Shown piece after piece: positions 1-10,570 of a DNA stretch of 64,000 nt. Position 1 is the stretch's first letter; each line of letters begins with the position of its first letter. The position numbers were made by a program, and so were the translations under genes. The notes beneath the pieces were generated by a model. That model was not told the DNA's origin. It saw only the letters and a list, made by a program, of their open reading frames with translations, and did no database searches. Source of the stretch: Calothrix parasitica NIES-267 (lineage in GTDB: Bacteria > Cyanobacteriota > Cyanobacteriia > Cyanobacteriales > Nostocaceae); NCBI RefSeq assembly GCF_002368095.1, contig NZ_AP018227.1, positions 5,780,098 through 5,844,097 on the forward strand. Direction: 5' to 3'.

Positions 1-13
1 TCTGCAATCTGTA

Positions 14-220
14 ATGCCAGCTAGCGCAGTATTGGTTGTAGCTGGTGGCTTGATTATGTTTAATGTTTTGGCAGTAGTAGTCGCTGCTGGGGTGTTAACA
101 CTTCGAGGTGTTCATCCTACAGAAATGAAATGGTTAAGCTGGTTGCATGGAGAAGAAGAACATTTGAATGCAACTGTTTATGCAGCTTGTCCTTTAACTT
201 GCGAAGTAGAATCTTTGTAA
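14..220 (+). CDS. Small hypothetical membrane protein, possibly 5'-incomplete
   Basis: A 68-residue ORF that I do not recognise. Residues 5-30 form one strongly hydrophobic segment, followed by a charged stretch (LHGEEEH) and a tail with two cysteines. No ribosome binding site precedes the ATG, and the frame stays open to the left edge of the window (codons L-Q-S-V before M), so the true start may lie outside. A good terminator hairpin follows about 55 bases after the stop, which supports a transcribed gene ending here. The function is unknown. Confidence 0.45.
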   Translation: MPASAVLVVAGGLIMFNVLAVVVAAGVLTLRGVHPTEMKWLSWLHGEEEHLNATVYAACPLTCEVESL

Positions 221-274
221 TTTGTGATATTAACTAGTAGCCATCATTGCTAAATTCGACAAACAGTGCAACTG

Positions 275-295
275 CCCGGTTCAACCGGGTTTTTT
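275..295 (+). terminator. Rho-independent terminator
   Basis: CCCGGT / ACCGGG stem with a 3-base loop followed directly by six T residues. It closes the transcript of the small ORF before wecB. Confidence 0.8.
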
Positions 296-306
296 CATTT
301 TTATAT

Positions 307-480
307 GTAATTTGAATTGGGAATTAGGCATGGGTAATTGGTAATTGGTAATTAGAAATAGTTATGAGTTATGAGTTATGAATTGGGAGTTAGACGTTGG
401 TAATTGGGCGGTTAATAGTTATTTATCTCCTTGTCCCCTTGTCTCCTTATCCCCCATACCCAATCTCCAATTCCCAATCC
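307..480. repeat. Degenerate heptad repeats in the gap before wecB
   Basis: The gap between the first ORF and wecB is made of loosely repeated units (gtaattg, gttatga, cccaatc and relatives) typical of intergenic STRR-derived sequence in heterocystous cyanobacteria. I see no gene in it. Confidence 0.5.
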
Positions 481-569
481 CTATCTTTTCAAATTGTGAC
501 AGTAAGCTATTGACGAATCTCGTTATCGTAATGACTATTGACTATTAAATAGTGAATTATGACTAATTT

Positions 570-1676
570 ATGAAGCGAGTTTGTATTATCTTAGGTACTC
601 GTCCCGAAGCGATTAAGCTTGCTCCGGTGATTCAGACTTTCCAAAGCTATGAAGGTTTGGAGACTCAGGTGATTTTAACTGGACAGCATCGTGAGATGGT
701 TGAACAGGTGATGGGGTTGTTTAATTTAAAGGCTTCTCGGGATTTAGAGATTATGCAGCCAAAACAATCTCTGAACGATATTACCTGTCGTAGCTTGCGC
801 GGTTTGCAGGAGTTATTTGAGGAAAGCGAACCAAGTTTAGTTTTGGCACAGGGAGATACAACAACAGCTTTTGCAGCAGCTTTAGCGGCTTTTTATCAGA
901 AAATTCCTATTGGTCATGTCGAAGCTGGATTAAGAACCGATAACATATTTAATCCTTATCCAGAGGAAGCCAACCGACGTTTGATTTCTCAAATTGCCCA
1001 ACTGCATTTTGCACCAACACCTTTAGCTGAAGAAAATTTACAGCGTTCTGGTGTGTTAGGGGAAGTTCATATGACGGGTAACACCGTGATTGATGCGTTG
1101 TTAAATGTAGCGAAAAGCGAACCTCCCTGTAACGTAGCTGGTTTGGAATGGGACAATCATCGAGTTATTTTAGCTACCGTTCACCGAAGAGAGAATTGGG
1201 GAGAACCCCTCGAAAGTATCGCTCAAAGTTTTTTACAGATATTAGATAAATTCCCCGATACAGCATTATTGCTACCATTGCACCGCAACCCTACCGTAAG
1301 AGAACCATTGCAAGCAATGTTAGGAAATCATTCCCGAATCTTCTTAACAGAACCATTAGACTACGCTCAGCTAGTCGGAGCGATAATGCGATCGCACTTA
1401 TTGCTCACCGATTCCGGTGGATTACAAGAAGAAGCTCCCAGTTTAGGAAAACCAGTATTAGTACTTAGAGAAACTACAGAAAGACCCGAAGCAGTAAGCG
1501 CAGGAACCGCAAAACTTGTAGGAACCGACACCCAAACAATAGTCGCTAGTGCAGCACAGCTATTAAGTAATCCAGCAGCTTACGAAACAATGGCAAACGC
1601 AATCAACCCCTTCGGAGATGGACAAGCTTCCGAACGGATTTTGCAAGTTGTACGCGATTTTTTAGGAGTAAATTAA
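570..1676 (+). CDS. wecB: UDP-N-acetylglucosamine 2-epimerase (non-hydrolysing)
   Basis: Interconverts UDP-GlcNAc and UDP-ManNAc in the cytoplasm, supplying ManNAc units for cell-surface polysaccharide. The 368 residues match the usual family length. Hallmarks are GTRPEAIKLAP (about 9-19), QGDTTTAFA and GHVEAGLRT (about 95-120), PEEANRR, TVHRRENW (about 204-211) and the UDP-binding TDSGGLQEEAP (about 279-289) followed by VLRETTERPEA. The ATG has no strong Shine-Dalgarno sequence, but the N-terminus aligns with the family. It stands alone, convergent with the giant kinase gene. A HIP1 octamer lies inside it near 1388. Confidence 0.95.
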   Translation: MKRVCIILGTRPEAIKLAPVIQTFQSYEGLETQVILTGQHREMVEQVMGLFNLKASRDLEIMQPKQSLNDITCRSLRGLQELFEESEPSLVLAQGDTTTAFAAALAAFYQKIPIGHVEAGLRTDNIFNPYPEEANRRLISQIAQLHFAPTPLAEENLQRSGVLGEVHMTGNTVIDALLNVAKSEPPCNVAGLEWDNHRVILATVHRRENWGEPLESIAQSFLQILDKFPDTALLLPLHRNPTVREPLQAMLGNHSRIFLTEPLDYAQLVGAIMRSHLLLTDSGGLQEEAPSLGKPVLVLRETTERPEAVSAGTAKLVGTDTQTIVASAAQLLSNPAAYETMANAINPFGDGQASERILQVVRDFLGVN

Positions 1677-1757
1677 TTTAGGACACAAGGGGACAAAGGG
1701 ATAAGGAGACGGCTAACTTCTCACCTTTGACCTTTGACCTTTAACCTAAACTACTGC

Positions 1758-4700
1758 TCACTGGTCGATGTCTTCTTCATCTTCCAAAGGTAGCTCGATA
1801 ACAAATTCTGCTCCATTTCCAGGAGAAGAAAGACAATATAAATTACCACAATGTGTTTCCGTTACTATTTGATAGCTAATTGATAATCCTAAACCAGTTC
1901 CTTTTCCTTCAGGTTTGGTGGTAAAAAAGGCATTAAATAGTTTACTTCTGACTTCTTCTGGCATTCCGGGACCATTATCTGCAATACGAATTGTAACTTT
2001 ATCTTCGTCAGATGAAGTACGAATTGTGATTATATTCGGATTTTCCTCAATCTCTGCGTAAGTTTTGCCTTCATTAGATTCATCCAAAGCGTCAATTGCA
2101 TTTGCTAATAGATTCATAAAAGCCTGATTTAATTGACCGGAATAACATTTAACTGGAGGTAAATCTTCATACTTTTTAACAACTTCAATTTTGGGACGTT
2201 CTGAGTTCGCTTTAAAACGATGTTGCAAAATCATCAACGTTGTTTCGATACCTTCGCGAACGTTCACCGGCTTTTTATCAGCGCTATCAGTACGCGAAAA
2301 ATTTCGCAAAGACTGCATGATATCGCGAATCCGGTCAGTACCTAGTTCCATAGAAGTTATCATTTTAGGCAAATCTTCTATTAGGTAATCGAGGTCAATA
2401 TCTTCTTGGAAAGTTTCAATTTCCTCTGGTGGAGAAGGTAAGTTTTCTTGGTATAGACTTAATAATTGTAATAAATCTTCGATGTATTGATTAGCGATAG
2501 ATAAATTACCAGCAATAAAACCAACAGGATTATTAACTTCGTGAGCAACACCTGCAACTAATTGTCCTAAAGAAGAGATTTTTTCGGTTTGTACTAACTG
2601 AGCTTGAGTTTGCTGTAACGTTTCCAAAGATTGCTGTAATTGCTGTGACTTCTCTTGCTCACCAGCATAAAGATAAGCATTTTCGATTGCGATTGCGGCT
2701 TGTGAAGTGAGTAGCTTGAGAATTTCTAAACGTGAGTTTGTAAATGCACCAGTAGCTTGATTATTTTCTAAATAAATAATCCCAGTAAACTTACCTTGGA
2801 AGAAAATGGGGGCACATAAAACCGATTTAGGCTGTTCGCGGAGTATGTAAGAATCGTCCTTGTAAATCGCTTCTTGAGTTGCATCGCTAAGTACCAAAGG
2901 TTGTTGAGTTCTCGCAACGTAGTGAACAACGCTTAAAGGGATATCTTGGCTTTCTTCTATAGGAGTTGACTGTAATACAACTAAATCGTTATCTTGGTCG
3001 TTATCAATAGCTTCGATAAATAGCTGCTCGTCCTTGAGTAAGATTAAACAACCTTTTTGAGCTGCAGCATTTTCTAAAATAATAGATAACAGCTTATCGA
3101 GGAGATTATCTAAGACAATTTCGCTGGTAATTGCTTCAGAAGCTTTCATTACCGTAGTTAAATCAAGAACATTATTGCTATTCGTAGATGAACCTAAAGC
3201 TCTCGAAGAACTATTAACAATAGTCCTGCTAATATCTTGTTCTGGTATGCTGCTTTCGCTACGAATAATGAGATTGGGAAAACGTTCTTCTAAATCTTTA
3301 ACCTTAGCTAAAGCACCCCAACGAATATAGCCATAGTAAGCATCAGTCATATAGGTTTTAGCAATCTTATCCTTACCTAATACCAAATAAAACTGTGCAG
3401 CTAATTCGTTACCTAGCGCTTCCTCTTGTGTATATTCATTTTCCTTAGCTCCAGCAATAGCGCGGTCGTAGAGATTCATGGCTTTGACATTTTTACCAAA
3501 AATTCGTGCTTTTTCCGCTTCTACCAAATCGTACTTATGCTGGAAATTACAGGCTGCATGATGCGCCCATTTCTTCATTTTCTTTTGATTCGCAGCGACT
3601 TTCTTGAGGTATTGCTTTTGTTCGGTAGGAGTGACATTTTTATAGTTGGCGAGGAGGGCTAGGGAGTAATAGTAATTGTTGACGCAGTAGAGATAGAAGC
3701 CGGGGTTACTTTCTTGATATTTTTCGGTTAAACGGGCGTTTTCGATTGCTTGTTTAAAGTCTTGGAAAAAATAATTAGTAATTACTTTGCCGCTATAAAA
3801 GATACTTAGCCAAGTAGTATTATTATTTAAGGAAGATAAGATATTGCTTTCATCAAAAACTTCATCAATTAAACCAATTTTATTAAAAGACTTTTCTTGA
3901 AAATTTAATACAGTTTGTCTAATTATACTTATTGTTAATGCTACTGATTTGAGTTTTAATTGCTGCATTAAGCCAGCATATTTGAATATACTCTGTTCTA
4001 TAATCTCTAGATTATTACTAGTTAAAAATAGGTGATTGCTTATATTCCAGGCGCTATAACTAGAATATTCTATATCTCCATAATCAAGTCCATTCTGTAT
4101 ACCTGTTAAAGTTGGTGTAATACTTCTAGCTACTGGCTCTTTGAACTGTCTAATCATAGCATTGAATACAAAGTAGACTTTGCACTTCAATGAGTTAGCG
4201 TTTAATTTATCTAAAAGTAGTATCCCTAGTAGCCCAAATCTGTAACCTCTTTCAATATCTTCAAATTTTTCACATATAATTGCACCATATATACTATAGC
4301 CATAAGCAGCATAAACTGAATTTCCGTATTTGACAGATAACCTTACCATTGCAAAAATAGCTAATGGAAAGTCTAAAGAATTAACCATGCTAGCAGCAGG
4401 AGCTATGAGCATTAATATTTTCATAGCTGCAAGCTTATAAGGGTCAGTCATTCTTTGTAAATAGGCTAAATCTTCAATACGTTTTCCGAATAAGACTAAG
4501 TTTGTTTGTGCAAAACTTGCTAGTAAATTATGTATTTTAGGCTCAACTGGTAATCTTACACCAAGAATACTTAGAACTTTTATTCCTATTTCCAAAGCTT
4601 CTTGTAGTAAATTTTCTGCCATACAAGACTGGATTTGTGTTTCATATATTTTTACTTTATCCAGGATATTAGAAGCTTTCTGTAAAACAATATTTCCTAA

Positions 4701-7238
4701 CTGTTTTGATTTTTCAAAATTACCATTTAAATATTCTGCTTCCGCTGTCTCTACGTATAAATTTAAAGTTAGTTTGTAAGTATTACGCCAGCTATCATTT
4801 GTTAAAAGTGCTAATCCAGTTTCTAAATACCTCACAGCAGCTTCATATGCTGTTGCTATTTTTGCTTTTTCTCCAGCAATTAAATTGAGTTTTGCTAGCT
4901 CATCTTTTTCAGATTGTTCTACGAGCAAATCTACACCGAAATTTAATTGATTTACAACATCTAATATGTTTTCTGAAAGTAGTTCTGGTGATATTTTATT
5001 TAGTAGTAGCTGACCAATTTTATAATGAGTTGCTTTTTTTTCAGATTCTGGAATAAATGAATATGCTGCTTGCTGTACTCGGTCGTGTAAAAATCTATAG
5101 CCAACTCCAAAAATATTTGATTTTAAGTTTGTTCTATAAAATTCTAGATAATTTGTATCTCTTTCATGGTTATCTATATTTTCATCAAATAATAAAGGAA
5201 TTTTGTAAGCTTCACTCAAAGGTAAAATCAACCCAGCTTGCAATGCTGCATCTAATTTTTTAGCAGTATTTATGAGAGATTTTTCATTAACAACTGATAG
5301 CACATCAAGTGTAAATTTATCCCCGATACAAGCGGCTAACTGCAATATTTGGCATGTAGATTTTGGTAGTTTCTTAATTCGATTAGCAACTAACTCTACT
5401 ACGCTTTTATCAGTGATGCCTATGCTTTGAATTTCTTCTATATCCCACTGCCAAATCCCTTGACTTTTCTCTTTATTAATTAGAGAAGAGAAGGGAGTAA
5501 AATCAAATTTTAAAAGGCTTTCCTGATAAAGTGTTTGCAGTAATTGAGTAATGAAAAAGGGATTACTACCAGTTTTATTAAAAATTAGCTCAGCTAAAGT
5601 GTTAACTCTTTCGGTATAATCGTTCAAGGTTTCAGCAACTAACTGAGTCACATCTGTAATCTCAAGAGGTTGTAAAACAATATTATGAACAATCGCATTG
5701 TTTTTCTTTATTTCTTCTAAAGTTTGAATTAAAGGATGGGTAGGACTAACTTCATTGTCGCGGTAAGCCCCAATTAATAGCAAATATTTGGTTTCAGATT
5801 CAGCAGTCAATATTCTCATTAAATTCAATGTCGCAGAATCTGCCCACTGTAAGTCATCGAGAAAGATAACCAAAGGATGTTCTTCTTTTGCAAAAACGTT
5901 TATAAATTCGGTAAAAACGCGATTGAAACGATTTTGTGCTTCAGTTCCACTTAGTTCGGTTACTTCTGCTTGTTTACCGATTATAAGTTCCACTTCTGGA
6001 ATTACATCAATAACTAATTGTCCGTTTGAACCTACAGCAGTAAGTATCTTATTACGCCATTGTTCTAGCTGAGTGCTGCTTTCTGTAAGTAGCTGCTGCA
6101 TCAAGCTACTCAGAGCCTGAATTAATGAAGCGTAAGGAATATTTCGCTTGAATTGGTCAAATTTGCCGGTGATAAAATAACCACGTTTTTGAGTGATAGG
6201 TTTATTAACTTCGTAAACCACCGATGATTTACCAATTCCCGAATAACCGGAAACTAGGATCAATTCGCGGCTTCCTTTGCTTACTCTTTCAAAAGCATTC
6301 AGAAGCGAATTGACCTGAGTTTCTCTACCGTAAAGCTTTTGAGGAATAAGTAATTGACTTAATACATCTAATCTCCCTGGTCGAAACTCGATAATTGTTC
6401 CTGTCATTTCTAATTGTTCGCGACATAGTTCTAAATCGGCTAAAAGCCCTTTAGCTGTCTGATAGCGGTCTTCGGCATTTTTTGCTATCAGCTTTTCTAC
6501 TAAATTAGCGACCGCATTCGGAACTTTTGGATTTAATTCTTGAATCTTTACGGGTTGCTTAGCAATATGAGAGTGAATTAACTCTAAAGGGTCGTTACTT
6601 TGAAAAGGTAATTTCCCGGTAAGCATTTCATAGAAGGTTACACCGAGCGAATAGAAATCAGTACGATAGTCAAGGGTGCGATTCATTCTCCCGGTTTGCT
6701 CTGGAGACATATATGTCAATGTCCCTTCGAGTTGATTGGGATTGGTTATTTGCAGCTTTTCTTTACTCAGTCTTGAAGCGATACTAAAGTCAGTAAGCTT
6801 AACTTCTCCCGTTTCAGGATTAATAATGATATTGTCTGCTTTAATATCTTTATGAATAATATTATGGGAATGCAGCGATACTAAGGCTTTTGCTAATTGC
6901 ACCGCAATGTTTAAAAATTTTAATAAATCTAGTTTTTGGTTAGAAAATAGTTGTTTAAGAGACTGGCCACCAAAATCTTCCAGTACTAGTACTAACCGAT
7001 TTTGCTCAGTCTCAAGCCTTAATATTTTGACAATACCTTCTAAATCAAGATTTTCAGTAATTTTATGTTCGTGCTTCAAACGAGTAATCGCGTCTAGAGT
7101 CGGATAGTCTTCTTTAAGAATTTTAAGAATGACCCTTTCTTGGTTTAGATGCGATGTACCCCGATAAATAATAGTGTTGATTCCCTCGTATATGACTTCC
7201 GTAATGTCATAACCGGGAACCAAGGTAGATGTGAGCAT
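1758..7238 (-). CDS. Trifunctional Ser/Thr kinase / AAA ATPase / GAF sensor histidine kinase
   Basis: An 1826-residue signalling hybrid of a type common in filamentous cyanobacteria. Order: Ser/Thr kinase (about 8-270) with catalytic HKDIKADN and a DFS in place of DFG; AAA_16/STAND-like ATPase with Walker A GYSGIGKSS (about 332-340) and Walker B LDDLQWAD (about 460); a long helical TPR-like region (about 750-1300); GAF domain (about 1370-1530); a short coiled coil; histidine kinase with H-box VAHEVNNP (His about 1565), N-box NLLANAIDAL, G1 ADNGPGMP and G2 GKGTGLGLS. No membrane segment is seen, so it is probably cytosolic. The glycine loop of the kinase is weak. Substrate and signal are unknown, and no response regulator lies next to it. 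Confidence 0.93.
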   Translation of the reverse strand: MLTSTLVPGYDITEVIYEGINTIIYRGTSHLNQERVILKILKEDYPTLDAITRLKHEHKITENLDLEGIVKILRLETEQNRLVLVLEDFGGQSLKQLFSNQKLDLLKFLNIAVQLAKALVSLHSHNIIHKDIKADNIIINPETGEVKLTDFSIASRLSKEKLQITNPNQLEGTLTYMSPEQTGRMNRTLDYRTDFYSLGVTFYEMLTGKLPFQSNDPLELIHSHIAKQPVKIQELNPKVPNAVANLVEKLIAKNAEDRYQTAKGLLADLELCREQLEMTGTIIEFRPGRLDVLSQLLIPQKLYGRETQVNSLLNAFERVSKGSRELILVSGYSGIGKSSVVYEVNKPITQKRGYFITGKFDQFKRNIPYASLIQALSSLMQQLLTESSTQLEQWRNKILTAVGSNGQLVIDVIPEVELIIGKQAEVTELSGTEAQNRFNRVFTEFINVFAKEEHPLVIFLDDLQWADSATLNLMRILTAESETKYLLLIGAYRDNEVSPTHPLIQTLEEIKKNNAIVHNIVLQPLEITDVTQLVAETLNDYTERVNTLAELIFNKTGSNPFFITQLLQTLYQESLLKFDFTPFSSLINKEKSQGIWQWDIEEIQSIGITDKSVVELVANRIKKLPKSTCQILQLAACIGDKFTLDVLSVVNEKSLINTAKKLDAALQAGLILPLSEAYKIPLLFDENIDNHERDTNYLEFYRTNLKSNIFGVGYRFLHDRVQQAAYSFIPESEKKATHYKIGQLLLNKISPELLSENILDVVNQLNFGVDLLVEQSEKDELAKLNLIAGEKAKIATAYEAAVRYLETGLALLTNDSWRNTYKLTLNLYVETAEAEYLNGNFEKSKQLGNIVLQKASNILDKVKIYETQIQSCMAENLLQEALEIGIKVLSILGVRLPVEPKIHNLLASFAQTNLVLFGKRIEDLAYLQRMTDPYKLAAMKILMLIAPAASMVNSLDFPLAIFAMVRLSVKYGNSVYAAYGYSIYGAIICEKFEDIERGYRFGLLGILLLDKLNANSLKCKVYFVFNAMIRQFKEPVARSITPTLTGIQNGLDYGDIEYSSYSAWNISNHLFLTSNNLEIIEQSIFKYAGLMQQLKLKSVALTISIIRQTVLNFQEKSFNKIGLIDEVFDESNILSSLNNNTTWLSIFYSGKVITNYFFQDFKQAIENARLTEKYQESNPGFYLYCVNNYYYSLALLANYKNVTPTEQKQYLKKVAANQKKMKKWAHHAACNFQHKYDLVEAEKARIFGKNVKAMNLYDRAIAGAKENEYTQEEALGNELAAQFYLVLGKDKIAKTYMTDAYYGYIRWGALAKVKDLEERFPNLIIRSESSIPEQDISRTIVNSSSRALGSSTNSNNVLDLTTVMKASEAITSEIVLDNLLDKLLSIILENAAAQKGCLILLKDEQLFIEAIDNDQDNDLVVLQSTPIEESQDIPLSVVHYVARTQQPLVLSDATQEAIYKDDSYILREQPKSVLCAPIFFQGKFTGIIYLENNQATGAFTNSRLEILKLLTSQAAIAIENAYLYAGEQEKSQQLQQSLETLQQTQAQLVQTEKISSLGQLVAGVAHEVNNPVGFIAGNLSIANQYIEDLLQLLSLYQENLPSPPEEIETFQEDIDLDYLIEDLPKMITSMELGTDRIRDIMQSLRNFSRTDSADKKPVNVREGIETTLMILQHRFKANSERPKIEVVKKYEDLPPVKCYSGQLNQAFMNLLANAIDALDESNEGKTYAEIEENPNIITIRTSSDEDKVTIRIADNGPGMPEEVRSKLFNAFFTTKPEGKGTGLGLSISYQIVTETHCGNLYCLSSPGNGAEFVIELPLEDEEDIDQ

Positions 7239-7651
7239 TACACAATCCTTCCTAGAAGAGTATAAATGTGTTTGTATATCTAGGGTTCCCCAATATTCAG
7301 CTTTTTAAACACTTGTAAGAGAATTTTGCTAAAAATTTAAAATATTCTGTTACCAGAATGAAGCAAAACCCAATGGAATAAAGAGGATAGCAATCTATTA
7401 AACATTATATAGTTCTTAAAATTATGTAAATTCTGTATTAGCGAAACAAAATAATTTATGTCTATTATCTACCATATCAAACTAATCCTATATAGATATT
7501 AGCTTGCTAATAATGCAGGAATAAATTGGTCTTTTATAATATGAAAGCGGAGATAAACTCCGCTTTTTTCTACTGACTTAAAGTATGAATCAGAATATCT
7601 TAGTTAGCAGCAAATAGAAATATACTATTTTGGAAATATTCTAACCTTAAG
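7239..7651. other. AT-rich gap holding the promoter region of the giant kinase
   Basis: AT-rich sequence upstream of the kinase start, with one terminator-like hairpin (listed separately). No ORF of note and no clear operator were found. Confidence 0.4.
7545..7569 (+). terminator. Hairpin with T-run downstream of the haem-oxygenase-fold gene
   Basis: AAGCGGAG / CTCCGCTT stem with a 5-base loop and six T residues on the plus strand. The gene it follows is on the minus strand, where the same stem is trailed by the weaker TTCATATT. It may still end that transcript. Confidence 0.5.
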
Positions 7652-8407
7652 CTAACTAATAGATTGGATTTGCGGTGTAGAAACAGTTTTGAATCTTTGC
7701 ACGGATGAAGAATGATTTTCTACATATTTCATCATTTCATTCATGCATTCAGAAAAACTTTTGAACACTATTTCTACGGCTTTACAGGCTTTAACTGTTT
7801 GTTCTTGTGTAAGTGTTATGCTTCTTAGAAATTCATCTGTTTCTTCATAGTTTGAACCAGCCTGAATATGACCTGTTTCTACTGCATAATGCGATGCACT
7901 AAAATAGTTCAATTTATGGTTAGTTTTCTGTTGAATTTGTTCCCCTATATTTACAAACAAAGATAGAGTAACAGAACCAGTAACTTCTATTGACTCAATA
8001 ACAGCTAGCTTTATTATAGGGTCTTTCTCAAATACACAAAGCCCTAATAAGTCGTAACAGAAATAGCGTGTTTTTTGAGTTTCTTCACCCCAAAGAAATC
8101 TCAATGCATCTGTAAATTTTATTGATTCATCAAAATCTAATTTTTCTAAATCATTTAAGTACCAACGCCAGTGACGACCATCTTCATAAGAATGCTTATT
8201 AATCATTTCCTGAAGTAAGCTATCGGCAGGTTCCTCTCGGAATACGCGAGCATTAATATCTTTAAAAGTCATGGCAAAAGGAGCAAAGCAAGGTGCCCAA
8301 GATAATCGTTCTAAGGGGTCTATACTTTCATCTACCAAAAACTTCATTAACGGTAATTGAGCATATTCTTTTCTTTTCTGCTCAATCAGTTCTAAAACTT
8401 CTTTCAT
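7652..8407 (-). CDS. Haem-oxygenase-fold protein, candidate non-haem diiron oxidase
   Basis: A 251-residue, mostly helical protein. Spaced acid and histidine residues suggest the TENA/haem-oxygenase fold, particularly the iron-containing redox enzyme group: NKHSYEDGRHW (about 70-80), AVIESIEVTG (about 135-145), and HYAVETGH (about 172-179). In known haem-oxygenase-like diiron oxidases the ligands come from such E/H pairs on core helices. This is a motif reading only; the substrate is unknown and no biosynthetic genes lie beside it. Alternatives are a TenA-like scaffold without metal. It is monocistronic, with a weak Shine-Dalgarno (TAGAGAAT region) before the ATG. Confidence 0.6.
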   Translation of the reverse strand: MKEVLELIEQKRKEYAQLPLMKFLVDESIDPLERLSWAPCFAPFAMTFKDINARVFREEPADSLLQEMINKHSYEDGRHWRWYLNDLEKLDFDESIKFTDALRFLWGEETQKTRYFCYDLLGLCVFEKDPIIKLAVIESIEVTGSVTLSLFVNIGEQIQQKTNHKLNYFSASHYAVETGHIQAGSNYEETDEFLRSITLTQEQTVKACKAVEIVFKSFSECMNEMMKYVENHSSSVQRFKTVSTPQIQSIS

Positions 8408-9014
8408 TTTAATTCTCTAGAGTCAAGGTACAATCTTTTTCGATTAAAGATGGTATTTGCACTAATCCCTGACACTATCTTTTAACAACTAAAATACTCA
8501 CAGAATAAAAATGCTAATATTTAGCTATCAAAAGATTACAGAACAATAACTTATATTCAAAAAAAAAGAGCCTTAGATAAACAAAATTTTTCTGAATTTC
8601 TGAATTAAACATTATTCAGCTTTAGCAATCTTGTTTTAGCTCCATAACTAATTATTAAGTGTGACAAAATATTTTATAAATGGGTAGGGGTTTTGAGCAA
8701 TCTTTATTAAAATAAAAATAACTTAGAGAAAATACGGACAACCTAATCAGTTATTAATTCATACGACAAGTTTTTATCTCATATCAATTTGCGAGGATAT
8801 ACTGAAGATTTGCTATTTTTATACTTAGAATAATTAATTCTTTAACTAATAGTCATAAATTGTTTAAATAAATTCTATATTCAATTTTGAGTTAGCATTA
8901 CAAACCCCTCTCCAAAATAGCGGAGAGGGGAAGGGGTGAGGTTTTTATTCTTTAACAAGGAGAGGGTAAGGAGTGAGATTTTATTTAACAAGCATAAGCA
9001 AATAAGTTGAAATC
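8408..9014. other. 600-bp AT-rich gap with one repeat hairpin
   Basis: No gene seen. Near glgA it holds CCCCTCTCC / GGAGAGGGG (8905-8930) followed by GGGGTGAGGTT, a partial copy of the nested inverted repeat found whole at 33642-33710. Confidence 0.6.
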
Positions 9015-10430
9015 TTAACTCTTCACAGCTACTTCTTCTTTCTTCTCTTCCTCTTCCGGTAAACCTAACATTTCCCGATAGAGATTGACATATTTCTTAG
9101 CTGAAAGCTCCCAACTAAAATTATTACTCATTCCCCGTTTTTGTAATTCTTTCCATTGAGGTTTGAAGCGGAAACCTTCCCAAGCACGTACCATACATGT
9201 GTACTGGTCTAAGGCTTCGTAACGGTCGAAACAATAACCTGTACCGGTATGATTTACGGGGTCATGATGGGATACTGTATCTACTAGTCCTCCGGTACGA
9301 CGGACAATTGGCACGCAACCGTAGCGCATTGCTAGCATTTGACTGATACCGCAGGGTTCAAAACGACTTGGCATTAAGAATGCATCGCTTCCGGCATAGA
9401 TACGACGAGCCAAAGCATCGTTATATAGTATATAGCTTGCCATCCGTCCGGGAAAACGAGATGCCATTTGCCATAGTTGGGTTTCGTAATTTCTGTCTCC
9501 AGTCCCTAAAACTATAAATTGAGCATCTGTGTAAGATAAAAATTTATCGAGAACCTGCATCATTAAATCAATGCCTTTTTGCTCTACCAAACGGGATACC
9601 ATCCCGACTAAAAAGGCATTACTGTTAACTTCTAATCCTAATTCTTCTTGCAAAGCGACTTTATTCGGCTTGCGTTTATCTAAAGTTTCACTAGTGTATT
9701 GCTCACCAATATATTTATCTGTTTCTGGGTCGTAAACTTCAGTATCTATACCATTAACAATACCCGATAATTTACCGCTTATAAATGACAGCAATCCTTC
9801 CAATGTTTCACCATAATCAGCAGTTTTGATTTGCTCGGCATAAGTAGGAGAAACTGTAGTTACTCTATCGGCAAACTGTACCGCAGCAGCCATCGTATTA
9901 TGTCCTTGCATATACCACGGTGTCCAGGTAATTTTCTCTAAATACCAGTACCAAGGACCTTGATAAGCTAAATTATGAATCGTAAATACGGTGCTAATAT
10001 CGGGAGATTGATGCAGCCATACCGGAAGCATTCCCGTATGCCAATCGTGACAGTGGACTATCTCGGGTTTCCAGTAATTCCAGCAGAACTCAGCAGCACC
10101 ATTCGCAAAGAAAGTGAAGCGCCAATCTTCATCATCACTACCATAGATTTTGCGCGGGTCAAAAGCCGGATGTCCAAACAAATATAACGGAACATCAGTA
10201 GTAGGAAGCACCGATTCGTAAACCGCGAAATCATTGAACATGGCATTTCCCTTCCAAACTGGCTCTTCGGGAATTTCCATCTTGTCCGGCAGAAAACCGT
10301 AATAAGGCATAAAAATCCGTACATCATGCCCCATTTTCCGTAAAATTTTTGGTAATGCACCCACAACATCACCCATCCCGCCGACTTTCGCCACCGGAGC
10401 CGCTTCTGCTGCCACAAATAGAATCCGCAT
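9015..10430 (-). CDS. glgA: Glycogen synthase (ADP-glucose, GT5)
   Basis: Extends alpha-1,4-glucan chains from ADP-glucose in the cytoplasm, the carbon store of cyanobacteria. The 471 residues fit the family. The N-terminal ADP-glucose site KVGGMGD starts at Lys15; HCHDWHTG and [10 protein letters not shown] (about 130-160) mark the GT5 domain, SRLVEQKG the hinge, and SRFEPCG with [10 protein letters not shown] (about 360-385) the catalytic C-terminal site. The tail is rich in E and K. It resembles the GlgA1-type enzyme of other cyanobacteria more than a generic bacterial GlgA. hemC lies upstream on the same strand, separated by an STRR. Confidence 0.95.
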   Translation of the reverse strand: MRILFVAAEAAPVAKVGGMGDVVGALPKILRKMGHDVRIFMPYYGFLPDKMEIPEEPVWKGNAMFNDFAVYESVLPTTDVPLYLFGHPAFDPRKIYGSDDEDWRFTFFANGAAEFCWNYWKPEIVHCHDWHTGMLPVWLHQSPDISTVFTIHNLAYQGPWYWYLEKITWTPWYMQGHNTMAAAVQFADRVTTVSPTYAEQIKTADYGETLEGLLSFISGKLSGIVNGIDTEVYDPETDKYIGEQYTSETLDKRKPNKVALQEELGLEVNSNAFLVGMVSRLVEQKGIDLMMQVLDKFLSYTDAQFIVLGTGDRNYETQLWQMASRFPGRMASYILYNDALARRIYAGSDAFLMPSRFEPCGISQMLAMRYGCVPIVRRTGGLVDTVSHHDPVNHTGTGYCFDRYEALDQYTCMVRAWEGFRFKPQWKELQKRGMSNNFSWELSAKKYVNLYREMLGLPEEEEKKEEVAVKS

Positions 10431-10431
10431 T

Positions 10432-10466
10432 TCAGTTATCAGTTATCAGTTATCAGTTATCAGTTA
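10432..10466. repeat. STRR: TCAGTTA x5
   Basis: Five perfect tandem copies of a 7-mer directly upstream of the glgA start codon, then degenerate relatives to about 10510. The type is known from heterocystous cyanobacteria. No Shine-Dalgarno remains in front of glgA because the repeat abuts the ATG. Confidence 0.9.
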
Positions 10467-10570
10467 TAAATTATCAGTTGTTGGTTGATAGTTGATAGTT
10501 GTTAGTTGTTAATCTTTACCTGCTGATTCAAGATGACCTGTTAACTGTTCGCTGTTAACTGCTAACTGAA

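Noticed and set aside
9975..10417. ORFs of 70-119 codons inside glgA on both strands
   Set aside because: Shadows of the glgA frame, with no domain.
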